A stretch of 64,000 nucleotides of DNA from Ditylenchus dipsaci (Eukaryota > Nematoda > Chromadorea > Rhabditida > Anguinidae), in assembly GCA_004194705.1 (NCBI GenBank), contig SADC01001350.1:1-64000 (forward strand), read 5' to 3'. Within the stretch, counting starts at the first letter, position 1; the number at the start of each line of letters is the position of its first letter. The notes beneath the pieces are model-generated. The model searched no databases, had not been told where the DNA came from, and saw only the letters and a list, made by a program, of their open reading frames with translations. Of the stretch, positions 53,305 through 63,179 are shown piece after piece. A program made the translations under genes and the position numbers.

Positions 53305-54590
53305 ATGAACCGACTTTGCTGCTGTTTATTTCTAGCAGCTTTATTTGCCTTGACAGTCGCCAAAAAAGAAAAGGAAACACCTGGTATTTTGAATTGTTTC
53401 GCACACACCATTTCTAGTTGAAATCATTCGCAAAACTTAGGTCCAAAGCTTATGATGAGACGACCAGATGGAGTGAATGCAAGCCCAAAACCAGTCTATT
53501 TACGACTTCCAAGTAGAGACTTTGGAGGCGAGTTCACTGATCTGTCTCAATACAAAGGACAAGTATTGCTAGTCATCAATGTGGCCACCTTTGTGGTAAG
53601 TGTTAAGGTTTCAAATTCTTTATCATTTTATAGATTTGTGATTGATAAAGTTATTTGACTGGTTCGTAAAAAATAGAGAAAATTGTTTTTTAGCCTACAC
53701 CCAGCAATACACCGACTTTAACCCACTGATCGAAAAGAACCGAGAAAATGGAAAAGAGTTCACCATTCTCGGATTCCCTTGCAACAATTCTACTTGCAAG
53801 AACCAGCTGAGAACCATGAACTTTGAACGGTAACAACTTGTTTTCTTCAAGCTTTTTATTGTTCAAATTTTTGATTTCAGGTATTGTACATGTTCGACCA
53901 GGCAACGGATGGTAAGTTGTGGCTATTTGTTTGCCGCTTTATTCCAATCCAAACTTCAAATTTTTAAAGAAAAAGTATTTTAAACAAAAAAACTTTATTT
54001 TTTTCAAGACGAAAAAATTGTCTTTAGCAATTTTGTTATCTATTTTTTAACAATGTTTTCAGAACAATTTAAACCAACTTATTCAAAACAATTTTTATTT
54101 AACAATTTATTCAATTTGTATATATAATTATAGAACGATAATTCTTTTAGGCACCTCACCGCAACTTGCACATCTACGGTAAACTTGAGGTCAACGGCCA
54201 AAACCACCACCCTATGTACGAGTTCTTGAAGGTAATTACATCTGACTGCTGACTATGCCCTAAGAAAATATGATATAAATCCACTTGCAGGACAGTTGCC
54301 CTCAAACTGTAGTGCAAATCGGAAAAGGTGAGGAGTTGATGTACAACCCTATCCGAACCAACGACATTACGTGGAACTTTGAGGTTGTATTTGCTTCGTT
54401 AACTTTTTTCACTCATTTTACACATATTGTTACAGAAATTTTGGTAGACAAGAAAGGACGACCACGTTCCGCTTCCATGTAATTTTTAGTTGGTTATTTC
54501 ATTAAAATTATAATTAAACTATTTTAGCCAACTGCCTGGAGCCACGGTGAAGTTGTCCAGCCTTACATCGAGAAGCTGTTGAATGAGTAA
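53305..54590 (+). CDS. Secreted glutathione peroxidase
   Basis: Exons: 53305-53383, 53441-53595, 53694-53829, 53881-53911, 54151-54231, 54291-54383, 54436-54478 and 54528-54590. The first exon is a signal peptide ([19 protein letters not shown]). Family motifs follow: [37 protein letters not shown], then in other frames [55 protein letters not shown] and DITWNFE, closing with TAWSHGE and IEKLLNE. This is the GPx fold that reduces peroxides with glutathione or thioredoxin, closest to nematode secreted forms. At least six places need one extra base to keep the family frame, each in a short run of T, G or C, including the run at the catalytic residue (53589-53593). Splice sites fit once these are allowed. 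It is either correct in the animal and misassembled here, or a very young pseudogene. Confidence 0.88.
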
Positions 54591-55365
54591 ATAATCAAAC
54601 TAGAAGTATAAATAAGTTTTTCTTTGAACTACTCTGTCGATTTAAATTCTTGTTTGTGAATCTTTATATATTTTTGTTAACGTTTTTACTTTCAAATGTT
54701 TAAAACTTCTTTTTGTCAATCATAATAACTAATTTAATAGCATCTAAAACATTCGTATTTTTGTGTTAGATTAGATCTCTTATCTTACCAATATATATGT
54801 TACCACAACCGCTGAACTGAAAGAATATCTGAACTGTGATTCCAAGTGTCTTACATTTTTTTATCATAATTTTTTACATTGGCTCTATTTATTTGTTGTA
54901 TATTTTAATTTTCATAACAGCTCATTTATTGGGTATCAATTAATAAAGATAAAATTTAATAATTTATCAAATCAATAGTGTCGTTCACAAATGTTTCGGA
55001 TGCTGAAAACATTCATTTAAATTTTGTGAACATTTTGATTTTGATCCTTCGTCAAAAACTAAAATAAAATTTGAAAAAAGTCTTTCAGGAAATTATGAAT
55101 CTACATGTATAATTTAAAAAAAAAACCCAATTCTGAACGCGAGAATATAAAAAATTACAATTGGACCGAGTATGCCGAGTATGCTTTATTGATTGGCCAT
55201 ATGCAATTATTCAAAAAAAAGCGACAAAGATTTCAGTTTATTCCGAGATTTTTCGGTGAAAACCAGAAATCGAAAAGCGGGAGCGGTGGCACTCATGGTA
55301 ACAAAAAATGTTTCATAAAGTACTCAAAAATAAAAATTTTTTTTGATAAACTTATTCATATTTAG
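54591..55365. other. 3' region of the peroxidase gene, no further gene
   Basis: AT-rich with candidate AATAAA-like signals (ATAAATAAG near 54608, AATAAAGAT near 54942). There are no coding exons or clear repeats. Confidence 0.4.
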
Positions 55366-56345
55366 GGGTTACATGACACTTCTTTCCCGGACATTTCTTT
55401 CCGGACTTTTCTTTCCCGACACTTCTGTCCCATTTCCAAATTTTCTTATAATTTGTACATTATCCGAAATTTAATTTTGAGAGCTGCAACGTCTAAGGAA
55501 TATGAACCCACAATTTTTCATTGCGTGTGCAACAACGTTGTAATAACAACCAGGAAAGCGCCAGCCGCATTCGCGTCATGTCTACACACCGAAGTCTCGT
55601 CCGAAAGTCTCTTTAAAGCTTATTGACTATCACAGCTTAGTAAACACTACCTAGTTATTACTACATAAGTACCACTGCTTGAGTACAACCGCCTGGGTAT
55701 CCTCGCTTAAATACCCCTACTAGGTATCCCCCACTTGGGTACCATCGACCTGGAAGGTATCCAGATTGGGTTAAATGAACCAAAACTCCGATTTCACGCA
55801 CCGAAATCCCAATATTCCGGGTAGGTACTACCTGGTCAGTTAGACACCAAAAACCAATTGTCGACCACTTGGAGCAAAATTTTTTTTTTTCATTTTCGGG
55901 TTCAAAACCCATTTTCTGAACTGATTCGGTCATGCTGAAGATGGTTTGACAGTGGTAAAATCACGTTTCATCGACAAATTTTTGAGTTATCGCTAACGAT
56001 TGATTTGATAAATCAATCGTTAGCAATAACTCAAAAAATACCCTACAAAACGGCATTTCACCACCGTCAAACCATCTTCAGCATGCCCGAATTAGTCCAG
56101 AAAAATAGGTTTTGGAGCGTAAAAAGTGAAAAAAAATTGCTTCAGGTGAGCGACCACTTGGTTTGGTTGGTGGTGGATCATCCAGTAGAACTGAGGTTTA
56201 ATTATATAATAAAAATATTTAAGTTATAGGAGTCTTTTACATGACAAACAAACTTATAAGGAAATTTGGAAATGGGACAGAAGTGTCGGGACAGAAGTGT
56301 CGGAAAGAAAGTCCGGAAAGAAGTGACTGGTTCCCTATTTAGGGC
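55366..56345. mobile_element. Palindrome with TTTCCGGACTTTTCTTTCC arms
   Basis: The left end (GGACATTTCTTTCCGGACTT, GACACTTCTGTCCCATTTCC) pairs with the right end (GGAAATGGGACAGAAGTGTC, GAAAGTCCGGAAAGAAGTGA). The centre near 55990-56025 (CGCTAACGATTGATTTGATAAATCAATCG) is self-complementary. The inner portion (55850-56100, with TGCTGAAGATGGTTTGACAG) is related to 63690-63890. The array of GGTACC-like boxes at 55640-55770 lies in the left half. Confidence 0.7.
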
Positions 56346-58403
56346 ATTGGGCAAAAATTATTTGATCCTTGCCCATTTATATTATTATTGCACTTTTAGG
56401 TCGGTTAAATGGCACTTTAAAGGTTGAAGCAGCAGGGTGAAATGGTTTAGATCTTGAAGCTATGACAAAGAGGGAGAGGATGATTCTGCAGCACCTCTTA
56501 CAGCTGCAGCTGCTGCCAAAAGAGAATATCTGCGTTTAACCTGAAGATGAGCTAGATGGAGATAAGACAGAAGGATCATAAGTAGGAAAATCAGTTGCCA
56601 CGTGTTTTGAGATCGGCTAAAATAGTATAAAGCTGAAAAGAGTTTTTCAAAAAAATGTAAAATCTTTCACTTTATAAGTTTTGAAGCTTGTCTGAATGAC
56701 TGAAATTGCTGGGAAATGTATCATTTCGTGGGTAAATTTGCTTCTAAAAAGTCAGTTGGTTAGTTTAAATCATGGTTCGCAAAAACAGCAAATTTGCTGA
56801 AATGCAGCAAAAATAATTGGCGTTGTGTGTTTATTGAAAAACAGCAAAATTGCAGCAAAAATGCAGCAAAATTTTGCTGCATTTCAGCAAAATTTTGCTG
56901 CATTTCTTCGTCTCCCATATATCACGCGTTTTGCATTTTTTTCAACTATATTTTTTTGCTTTTTTTCTATCTGCAGTCAAGTAATGCATGAACCACCCGC
57001 ATAACAGCAACAGCTAGGCTACATGCAGCCCGTAAAAGTCACTCTTCAAGGGGAGGGAGGGATTTTCATATAAGCATCGTCTAGGTCACAGGTTCAAATC
57101 CCCTGGATGCATTTCCTATCTTTCACTCGATTTTTCATATTTTAATTTTCAAGTTTGGTATGCTCATTCTCGTGTCTATCCGACAAGACTATCAGCGCAT
57201 GGTTAAATAACTATGTTAAATAAACTATATAAATAACTATGACAGCTGAGTTGAAGGCTGAAGCCTACCTGAATTAGCTACCTCATTTTGGGTTTTTCCT
57301 TGATTGATATGTTCTGTATTTTCTTTATAATATACACATTTTTTATACCAATGTGTAGCCATGATTCTAGGCTATGGCTCACATCTAAGCTATAATAAAG
57401 TTGAAAATTGAAATTTAGTTAGAACTAAAATTAAAAAATCCAATGTTAGGCCATCTTATTCGTCGAACATACTCTCTTTAACCATTGATGCGCATCGGTA
57501 CCAATTTGGTACCGAAAATTGCCTTGGTCCCCCTTTGGATTTTTTCAAATAAAAAAATTAAAAATTTTTGAATTTCGAATGTTGAATTATTTATTTGCTT
57601 TTTCTTTCCGCAGTTATTTTTGTTCGAATCTGAGGACTCATGTTTGGCGTGCAAACTTTTTTGTGCTTGTTATCTACGCGTCATTGCAATTTTAGATTAT
57701 GAACATGATGGAAGACGATCAGATGGTAGATAAGGTGTTGTTTTTTTTCAAACTTTTCAAAAAAATCTTGCTTGAAAACACTGTTCTGAGCTTATTTTCA
57801 TCTGTTTTTCAAAATGTTTAGTTTTGGTGACCATATTTTTGCGAGCTCATAAAAATATGCTGAATTAGTTGCTAATTGAAATTTGAGATATTCTATCCTG
57901 AGGTTGAAGTAAAACAAAACTTTGTATTTTTCAGAATCATTTGTTGGTGTGAAAGGGCACTTGCAGGTCACAATTATCGACTAAACATATGTAGAAGATT
58001 TTTTATCTGAAGCTGCCAGAAATAAACTGCAAAATAAAGGTACCGTTAGTTGAAAATCATATTTGAAAATTGAAGTTTGGTTTCACCTGAATTCGAAAAA
58101 ATGAGTAATTTTTGGTACTGAAAACTTTCTGACTTTGTGGATACTTTTGCATTTTTCTCAAAAAGAGTGAATATATGTGAAATTTTTCAATGGTATTTTG
58201 TGAAACATAAGTTAAGCTACAAAAAATGGTGTGACGTTAACGGCGTCCCAGTAATAAGATCGAGTAGGACCTAAAACAGTAAAAAATAAATATTTTTGGA
58301 AAATTCGGCCAAAAATGGTTAATCTTGTTCAAACCTTCAAACCTTCATAGTAATTGAATGTGAGAACATTTATACTTCGTCCCCCGTGCAACTCTGATAT
58401 TAA

Positions 58404-58568
58404 AAAAAGCAACAAAAGAAGAAGATAAAGACAGATCAGAAGGATGACAGCGAGGACGAAGAAGGGATTCAGAACTTTTTCAGCCACCTCTTGAGCCTAA
58501 AAGCTTCTAGGATTACCTTAGTTTGGTCTATCAAACGAAAAAATGCTGTGGGTCGCCAATCTAAATAG
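58404..58568 (+). other. Charged open frame inside the TIR element
   Basis: About 54 codons: KKQQKKKIKTDQKDDSEDEE then IQNFFSHLLSLKASRITL, ending at a TAG. The charged run followed by an amphipathic stretch looks protein-like. There is no Met at its start, so it would need an upstream exon; candidates near 57700 and 57950 are too short to judge. Unknown function. Confidence 0.3.
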
Positions 58569-58629
58569 CAAAAATCTAAAAAAGATTATAAGTTTACCAT
58601 CACTCACGATCAGTACTCATGTGGCCCGA

Positions 58630-58830
58630 TCCTCCTAGTTGAGTAATTGGTGACCCAGTGAGGGTACCAAGGTGGTGTTACTAAGGTGAGGGATACCAAT
58701 ATGGGGAGTACCTAGGAGGGAATACCCATGAGGTAGTACTCAAGTGTGGTACCCAGATAAGGAGTACACAGGATGGAGCTCCGCAGAAAAGAGTACCGAG
58801 GTGGAGTAGTACAGAGTAGTCCAAAAAGAT
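58630..58830. repeat. GGTACCnAGGTGG degenerate array
   Basis: Boxes such as GGGTACCAAGGTGG, GGATACCAATATGGGG, GAGTACCTAGGAGGG and GGTACCCAGATAAGG recur every 14-19 bases. Similar boxes occur at 55640-55770 (opposite orientation), 59040-59090 and 63280-63480. Confidence 0.6.
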
Positions 58831-59653
58831 TCGGAAAATATTGAAAATTTCGCGTAGGTAGCTTCTTGCACCATTGATTTACCCAGAAAAATCGGTGACA
58901 GAATTTAAGCTACGTGTGAGCTCTTCTATACGAAACACAAAATATATTCAATTTGAAACAATATGAATGAGTTGCAGACAAATAAAATTCTAACTTAAAC
59001 TTTTTATGATTTTCCGAATTTTTTCAGACCATCCTGTACACGGAAGAGGTACCCAGGTGGGCATCGCAGGTTTGTGTACCCAGCAGTCCCTCTGTCGGAT
59101 AAACACGAGAATGAGCATACCAAACTTGAAAATTAAAATATGAAAATCGAGTGAAATATAGGAAATGCATCCAGGGGATTTGAACCTGTGACCTAGACGA
59201 TGCTTATATGAAAATCCCTCCCTCCCCTTGAAGATGACCTTTACGGCTGCATGTAGCCTAGGTGTTGCTGTTATACGGGTGGTTCATGCATTACTTGACT
59301 GCAGATAGAAAAAAAGCAAAAATATAGTTGAAAAAAATGCAAAACGCGTGATATATGGGAGACAAAGAAATGCAGCAAAATTTTGCTGAAATGCAGCAAA
59401 TTTTGCTGCATTTTTGCTGTTTTCAATAAACACACAACGCCAATTATTTTTGCTGCATTTCAGCAAATTTGCTGTTTTTGCGAACCATGTTTAAATATAA
59501 AAAGCGATTTCACCTTGAAATTAAAGCCTCCTTTTTTAGGCTTAAAAGCGCGTTTACGTGTAAAAGCACCATTGTCTGCATTCTAAATGCAAAATTCAAA
59601 TTATTATTTTTTATCAAGCTATATGATCAATTTTACCACTGCACGCTTTTCAT

Positions 59654-62600
59654 CTACACCGTTAGCACTACTAGCCAAATAAGTATTCTCAAAGTTAAAG
59701 AAGGAAACAGTTCGGCTTTTTCAATCAAAGCATTTTCAGCCGCCTGCATTTGGGCTAATTGCACACTACTACCAGTGCCTTCAGCTAATCGTTTGTTTCT
59801 TAAAAACAAATAAATGTGAAGATAAATTTAAGAGTGCGTTTAAAAATACCTGAAGTATACCACTACTCTTACACACGAGTATTGTGGTCTTCTAAAAAGT
59901 CGAAAAATTACAATATTTTATTCAGCAATCAAGCATCCTGCTGTTTCCCGAAAACAACTATTTTTGACGAAAAATTTTCATGCGATATTTATCACTTTAA
60001 TACAGGCTTTCCAACTCAAATTTTCAAAACCAGACAAATTTCAGAAAAATCAGATTTCGGGACTAAAATAAGATTTTTAAGAACTTCTGCCCCGTAGCAA
60101 CAACGAAAAAAAATCCGCGGATTTTTCGTTGTTGCTACGGGGCTGGTGTCTAAAATCAAGCTTTTTGATTAATCAATCCAAATGACAGCCTTAATATAGA
60201 AAAAATAGTAGATTAGAGTAATAATTATACGATTTAACGTTTTACATCCAAAATATTCTCTTTTGCCAAAAAAATTGACACACATTTAGACAATGGCCGA
60301 TCGTTGTTTAAACACCGAGTTAAACATGGCGCTAGAAACTTGACACGCCCTAGTGTAGAATCAGTGGTCCCAAACAGCTTGGTCCCCCTGTTGCTTTTTC
60401 GCGAAAACAGCTTGGTTCCCCCTGTTCATTACCTTGAAAGGACAGGGGACCAAGCTGTTTTTTGCGCGAAAAACAGCAAGGGCCAAGGCATATTGGGAGC
60501 AACCTATTCTACACTAGTGCCGAGTTAAACTTATCGACTTACCAGCACGACAGTCTTGTACTCGGGAATGTCTAAAACGATTTTATTGTATATTTTACTC
60601 TAAACTCTAATGATTCGAACCTGGATCTCCAGAAGAAGATTGTCTGAGGGTCAAGCAGCACTGTTGAAGCTGGGACTTAGGATCATTCCAACGCTGGGTC
60701 AGAATGAAATACTAGAACAAACAAATTGGTCAAAATAAAGAACAAACTGATTCTTTCACCTTGAGCCTGGAAAGAAGCAAACACGGCAAAAAGATGTGCA
60801 GTAGTCCAAGCCTCTGTCCACATATAAAGCACCCAGAAAAGCTGAAAAAAATATTTCGCAGTTTATTTTACATTACAAAACCACTACCTTCAACTAAATC
60901 AGCCTTGTCCTTGAGCCTCAGCTGAGTCAGCGCATGTCTTTGCTCGACTTCTCTAACACTTTGGAATGACTAGGTACCTAAAGTGCTCCATAAAAAGACT
61001 GAAATTTCTTTTTATCAATTACTTTTGCATGGCTAGATCGTCACAAATAACTGACTGAGTTTTGTTACTGACCTAAAGAAAATAGATCATAAAAAACACT
61101 GAGAAATAATAAAAATCTTACTAAACAAGTCCTGAGAAGTGACAAATGTCCTTCTTGATGGTCAGGAAAGTGTTTGTATAAGTATTCTGTGGTTATAAGC
61201 TGCAAAACTGTGTCTCCCAGAAACTCTAGTCTCTGATTGTGACCTCTTTAAAATTTTGATATGAAAAAATGCAAATTTTGAATGGCACTTACAAGGTAAG
61301 ATAATTGAACCTAAATAAAAATATTAGTAAAAACGGCTTAAAAAAGAGGGGCGGGGTGCACATCCAATAGCCAATATTTTGAACTCTCAGTTCCATTCCG
61401 AATTGGTGCACTCCCTTTTATCTTTTTTTTATTTACAAGTTTGGAGTCAAAATGATCCTCACACTCTTGGTTATCCGACAAAATTATCAGAGCTCGATTT
61501 CTCATTATCTGGAGCTAATTTACAGGCTAAGACCTGCTAAATTCAGGATAATTGATAGTTTTGAGGGCTCGTCTTTGACTGGTTTGATTTTTCTTCTTTT
61601 TTTCTACAAGTCACAGGTTTTTTTATACCAAAATGAAGCCGATATTCTAGGCTTTCATTTTAGCTATCTTACAGAATAAAAGTAATATAATATGTAGTTA
61701 GAGCTAAAATTTAAGAAACATTCAACGATGTCCAAATCCATGCCCTGCTACCAGTCCTGGGGACTGTTCCGGAACTTTTCGATATTATTTGGAACGGACA
61801 TTTTTTGCAGTTTTAATTTACGTTATCCTTCAGCCATGAACATGGAATTCAGTGAACTTAATAAAATATAGAATAAAAAATAGGTTATGCAGCCACTGGG
61901 AATCGAACCTGACAGTTCAAAATGTTTGCCTTTGGTAGTGCAACTTCTCCCCTTTTAAAAATTACAGATTGTAAAAGTAAACTAACCCAATATTCCTTCT
62001 TGTAAAAGCCTTAGCTAATAGTCGAATGTGCTTGAAACGGATTCCTATATTCTCCTCAAATTTGGAAAGTAGCTCAAGACTTGGAACACTGTAAACACGA
62101 GCAATTTGATCAAAAATATATAAAAATGTGTCTAAAAATTATCTTAATCATGTGTCTGTCTCCAAAGGGATTATCTTTCTAAAATACCTTTTATACCAAT
62201 GAAATTATGAAGTGTACCTTAAGTGGATGTTCAAGCAGCTCAGACCACACTTTCATCAATGTAGGGTCCTCTCCATAAAGTGCGTTCGAAAATATCCTAA
62301 TAAAGTTGATATTTTAAACACCGCACGTTGTTATTTTACCTATCGCACACATTTATGTCACTGTCCAACATAATAGCTGCCATTAAGGCTGAAAAAATTT
62401 AAAAAATTATCCAATACACCCGAAATGAATACAACCCTCGAAAGCGTTCGCCATGGCATGCCTCAGATCAGATTCTTAATTCATGAAATTATTATATACT
62501 GCAGGGACTATGCAAATTGTATCACCGTGACAGAGATCAGGTCCATGAGCGTAAAGCATAAATTCATGCAAATGTATTTTCTTAAAAAAATTATTAAGAA

Positions 62601-62900
62601 AAGCCAACAAATGATCTACAAACCTTGGCTAGAGATGCTAAGTGTTTGTTTTGAACCAGAGAGGAGCGATCTAAAAAGTATTTTTAGATCACAACTGAAT
62701 TCTTTTCTACAAGATTACAAGTTGCAAGTCCTCCTTCTTCCAATTCAGGAAACTAGAAAAATTGTCATGTAGAATGTCCGAAAATTCGCCAATAATTTAG
62801 ATTTACCATATAAAACAGATGCACCGTTGTGATAAATTCCACAACAGCGTCTCCAAAAAACTTAAAATTGTCTCATCAGTCAGTTTATTTAGGTCAAAGG
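59654..62900 (-). CDS. drsh-1: Drosha-type ribonuclease III (5' part outside window)
   Basis: Drosha crops primary microRNA transcripts in the nucleus with its DGCR8 partner. Minus-strand exons in order: 62900-62807 ([13 protein letters not shown]), 62752-62719 ([11 protein letters not shown]), 62670-62624 ([14 protein letters not shown]), 62580-62526 ([12 protein letters not shown]), 62474-62436 ([13 protein letters not shown]), 62388-62340, 62296-62218 ([10 protein letters not shown]), 62088-61987 ([19 protein letters not shown]), 61310-61293 (an 18-nt microexon, FNYLTL), 61245-61122 ([15 protein letters not shown]), 61072-61023, 60977-60888 ([11 protein letters not shown]), 60841-60760 ([13 protein letters not shown]), 60711-60621 ([16 protein letters not shown]), 60571-60543, 59891-59850 and 59798 down to a possible stop at 59654 ([11 protein letters not shown]). 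These give RNase III domain a, domain b and the dsRNA-binding domain. Domain b keeps its acidic residues (LEFLGD, D-L-V-E). One-base slips occur at about four exons, one at the start of the domain a signature. An extra small exon near 62178-62140 is possible. Confidence 0.88.
60380..60500. repeat. CTTGGTCCCCCTGTTG palindrome in a Drosha intron
   Basis: CAGCTTGGTCCCCCTGTTGC and its complement, two nested copies, flanked by TAGTGTAGAATC / CTATTCTACACTAGT in inverted orientation. It belongs to the family tandemly amplified at 18796. It lies within the intron separating the two parts of the dsRNA-binding domain. Confidence 0.65.
61293..61310 (-). other. drsh-1: 18-nt microexon of the Drosha gene
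   Basis: The sequence between acceptor TATTTAG and donor GTAAGTG on the minus strand is 18 bases. It supplies FNYLTL, exactly the residues expected between RRNIG and GHNQRLEF in the family. Its phase agrees with the exons on both sides. Confidence 0.8.
61740..61960. other. Intronic tRNA-like fragment
   Basis: On the minus strand CAGGTTCGATTCCCAGTGGCTGC (about 61912-61889) is a good box B and T-arm, but no cloverleaf can be formed with the neighbouring bases. It lies between the Drosha exons at 61310 and 61987 and is probably a SINE remnant. Confidence 0.4.
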
Positions 62901-62924
62901 CTGTACCCCGAAATTTAAGCGCAT

Positions 62925-63110
62925 TTTGCTAAGTGGTCGATTTGCTAAGCGGTCGTTTTGCCAAGAATTTTTTTTGCTAAGCGACAAATTGCTAAGAATT
63001 TTTTTGTTAAAGCGCCCATTTGCTAAGAATTTTTTGTTAAGCGCCCATTTGCTAAGAATTTTTTTGCTAAGGCATTCTTTCTTAAATCCCGATTTGTTAA
63101 AACTTTTCTG
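62925..63110. repeat. GCTAAGAATTTTTTGTTAAGCG minisatellite
   Basis: About five units of TTTGCTAAGAATTTTTTGTTAAGCGCCCA with a period near 30 bases, more regular in the middle and degenerate at both ends. It begins 25 bases beyond the acceptor of the first visible Drosha exon, so it is intronic. Confidence 0.7.
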
Positions 63111-63179
63111 CCTTTTTGTACTTTTCCTTTTCTCAATATTCTGGTAGATTAGAGGTTTTTCCGGCGTACATTTTTACGC

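Larger units (their letters stand above)
56771..59489. mobile_element. 2.7-kb TIR element, CATGGTTCGCAAAAACAGC ends
   Basis: The TIRs run about 430 bases each (56771-57200 against 59080-59489), starting CATGGTTCGCAAAAACAGC. They are flanked by TTTAAAT on both sides (56764-56770, 59490-59496). The arms contain repeated TGCAGCAAAATTTTGC and a tRNA-like box B stretch (GTCACAGGTTCAAATCCCC, 57086, complement at 59165). The interior has a Lys/acidic coding-like block and a GGTACC-type array. No transposase is recognised. Confidence 0.8.

Noticed and set aside
57010..57117. tRNA gene ending in GGTTCAAATCCCC…GGATGCA
   Set aside because: Seven bases at each end could pair, but the body is about 100 nt without D- or anticodon arms and without a box A; it lies in a transposon arm and is repeated inverted at 59165.
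62425..62772. 115-codon plus-strand open frame
   Set aside because: It is antisense to four consecutive Drosha exons with correct splice sites on the minus strand; the openness is a shadow of those exons.
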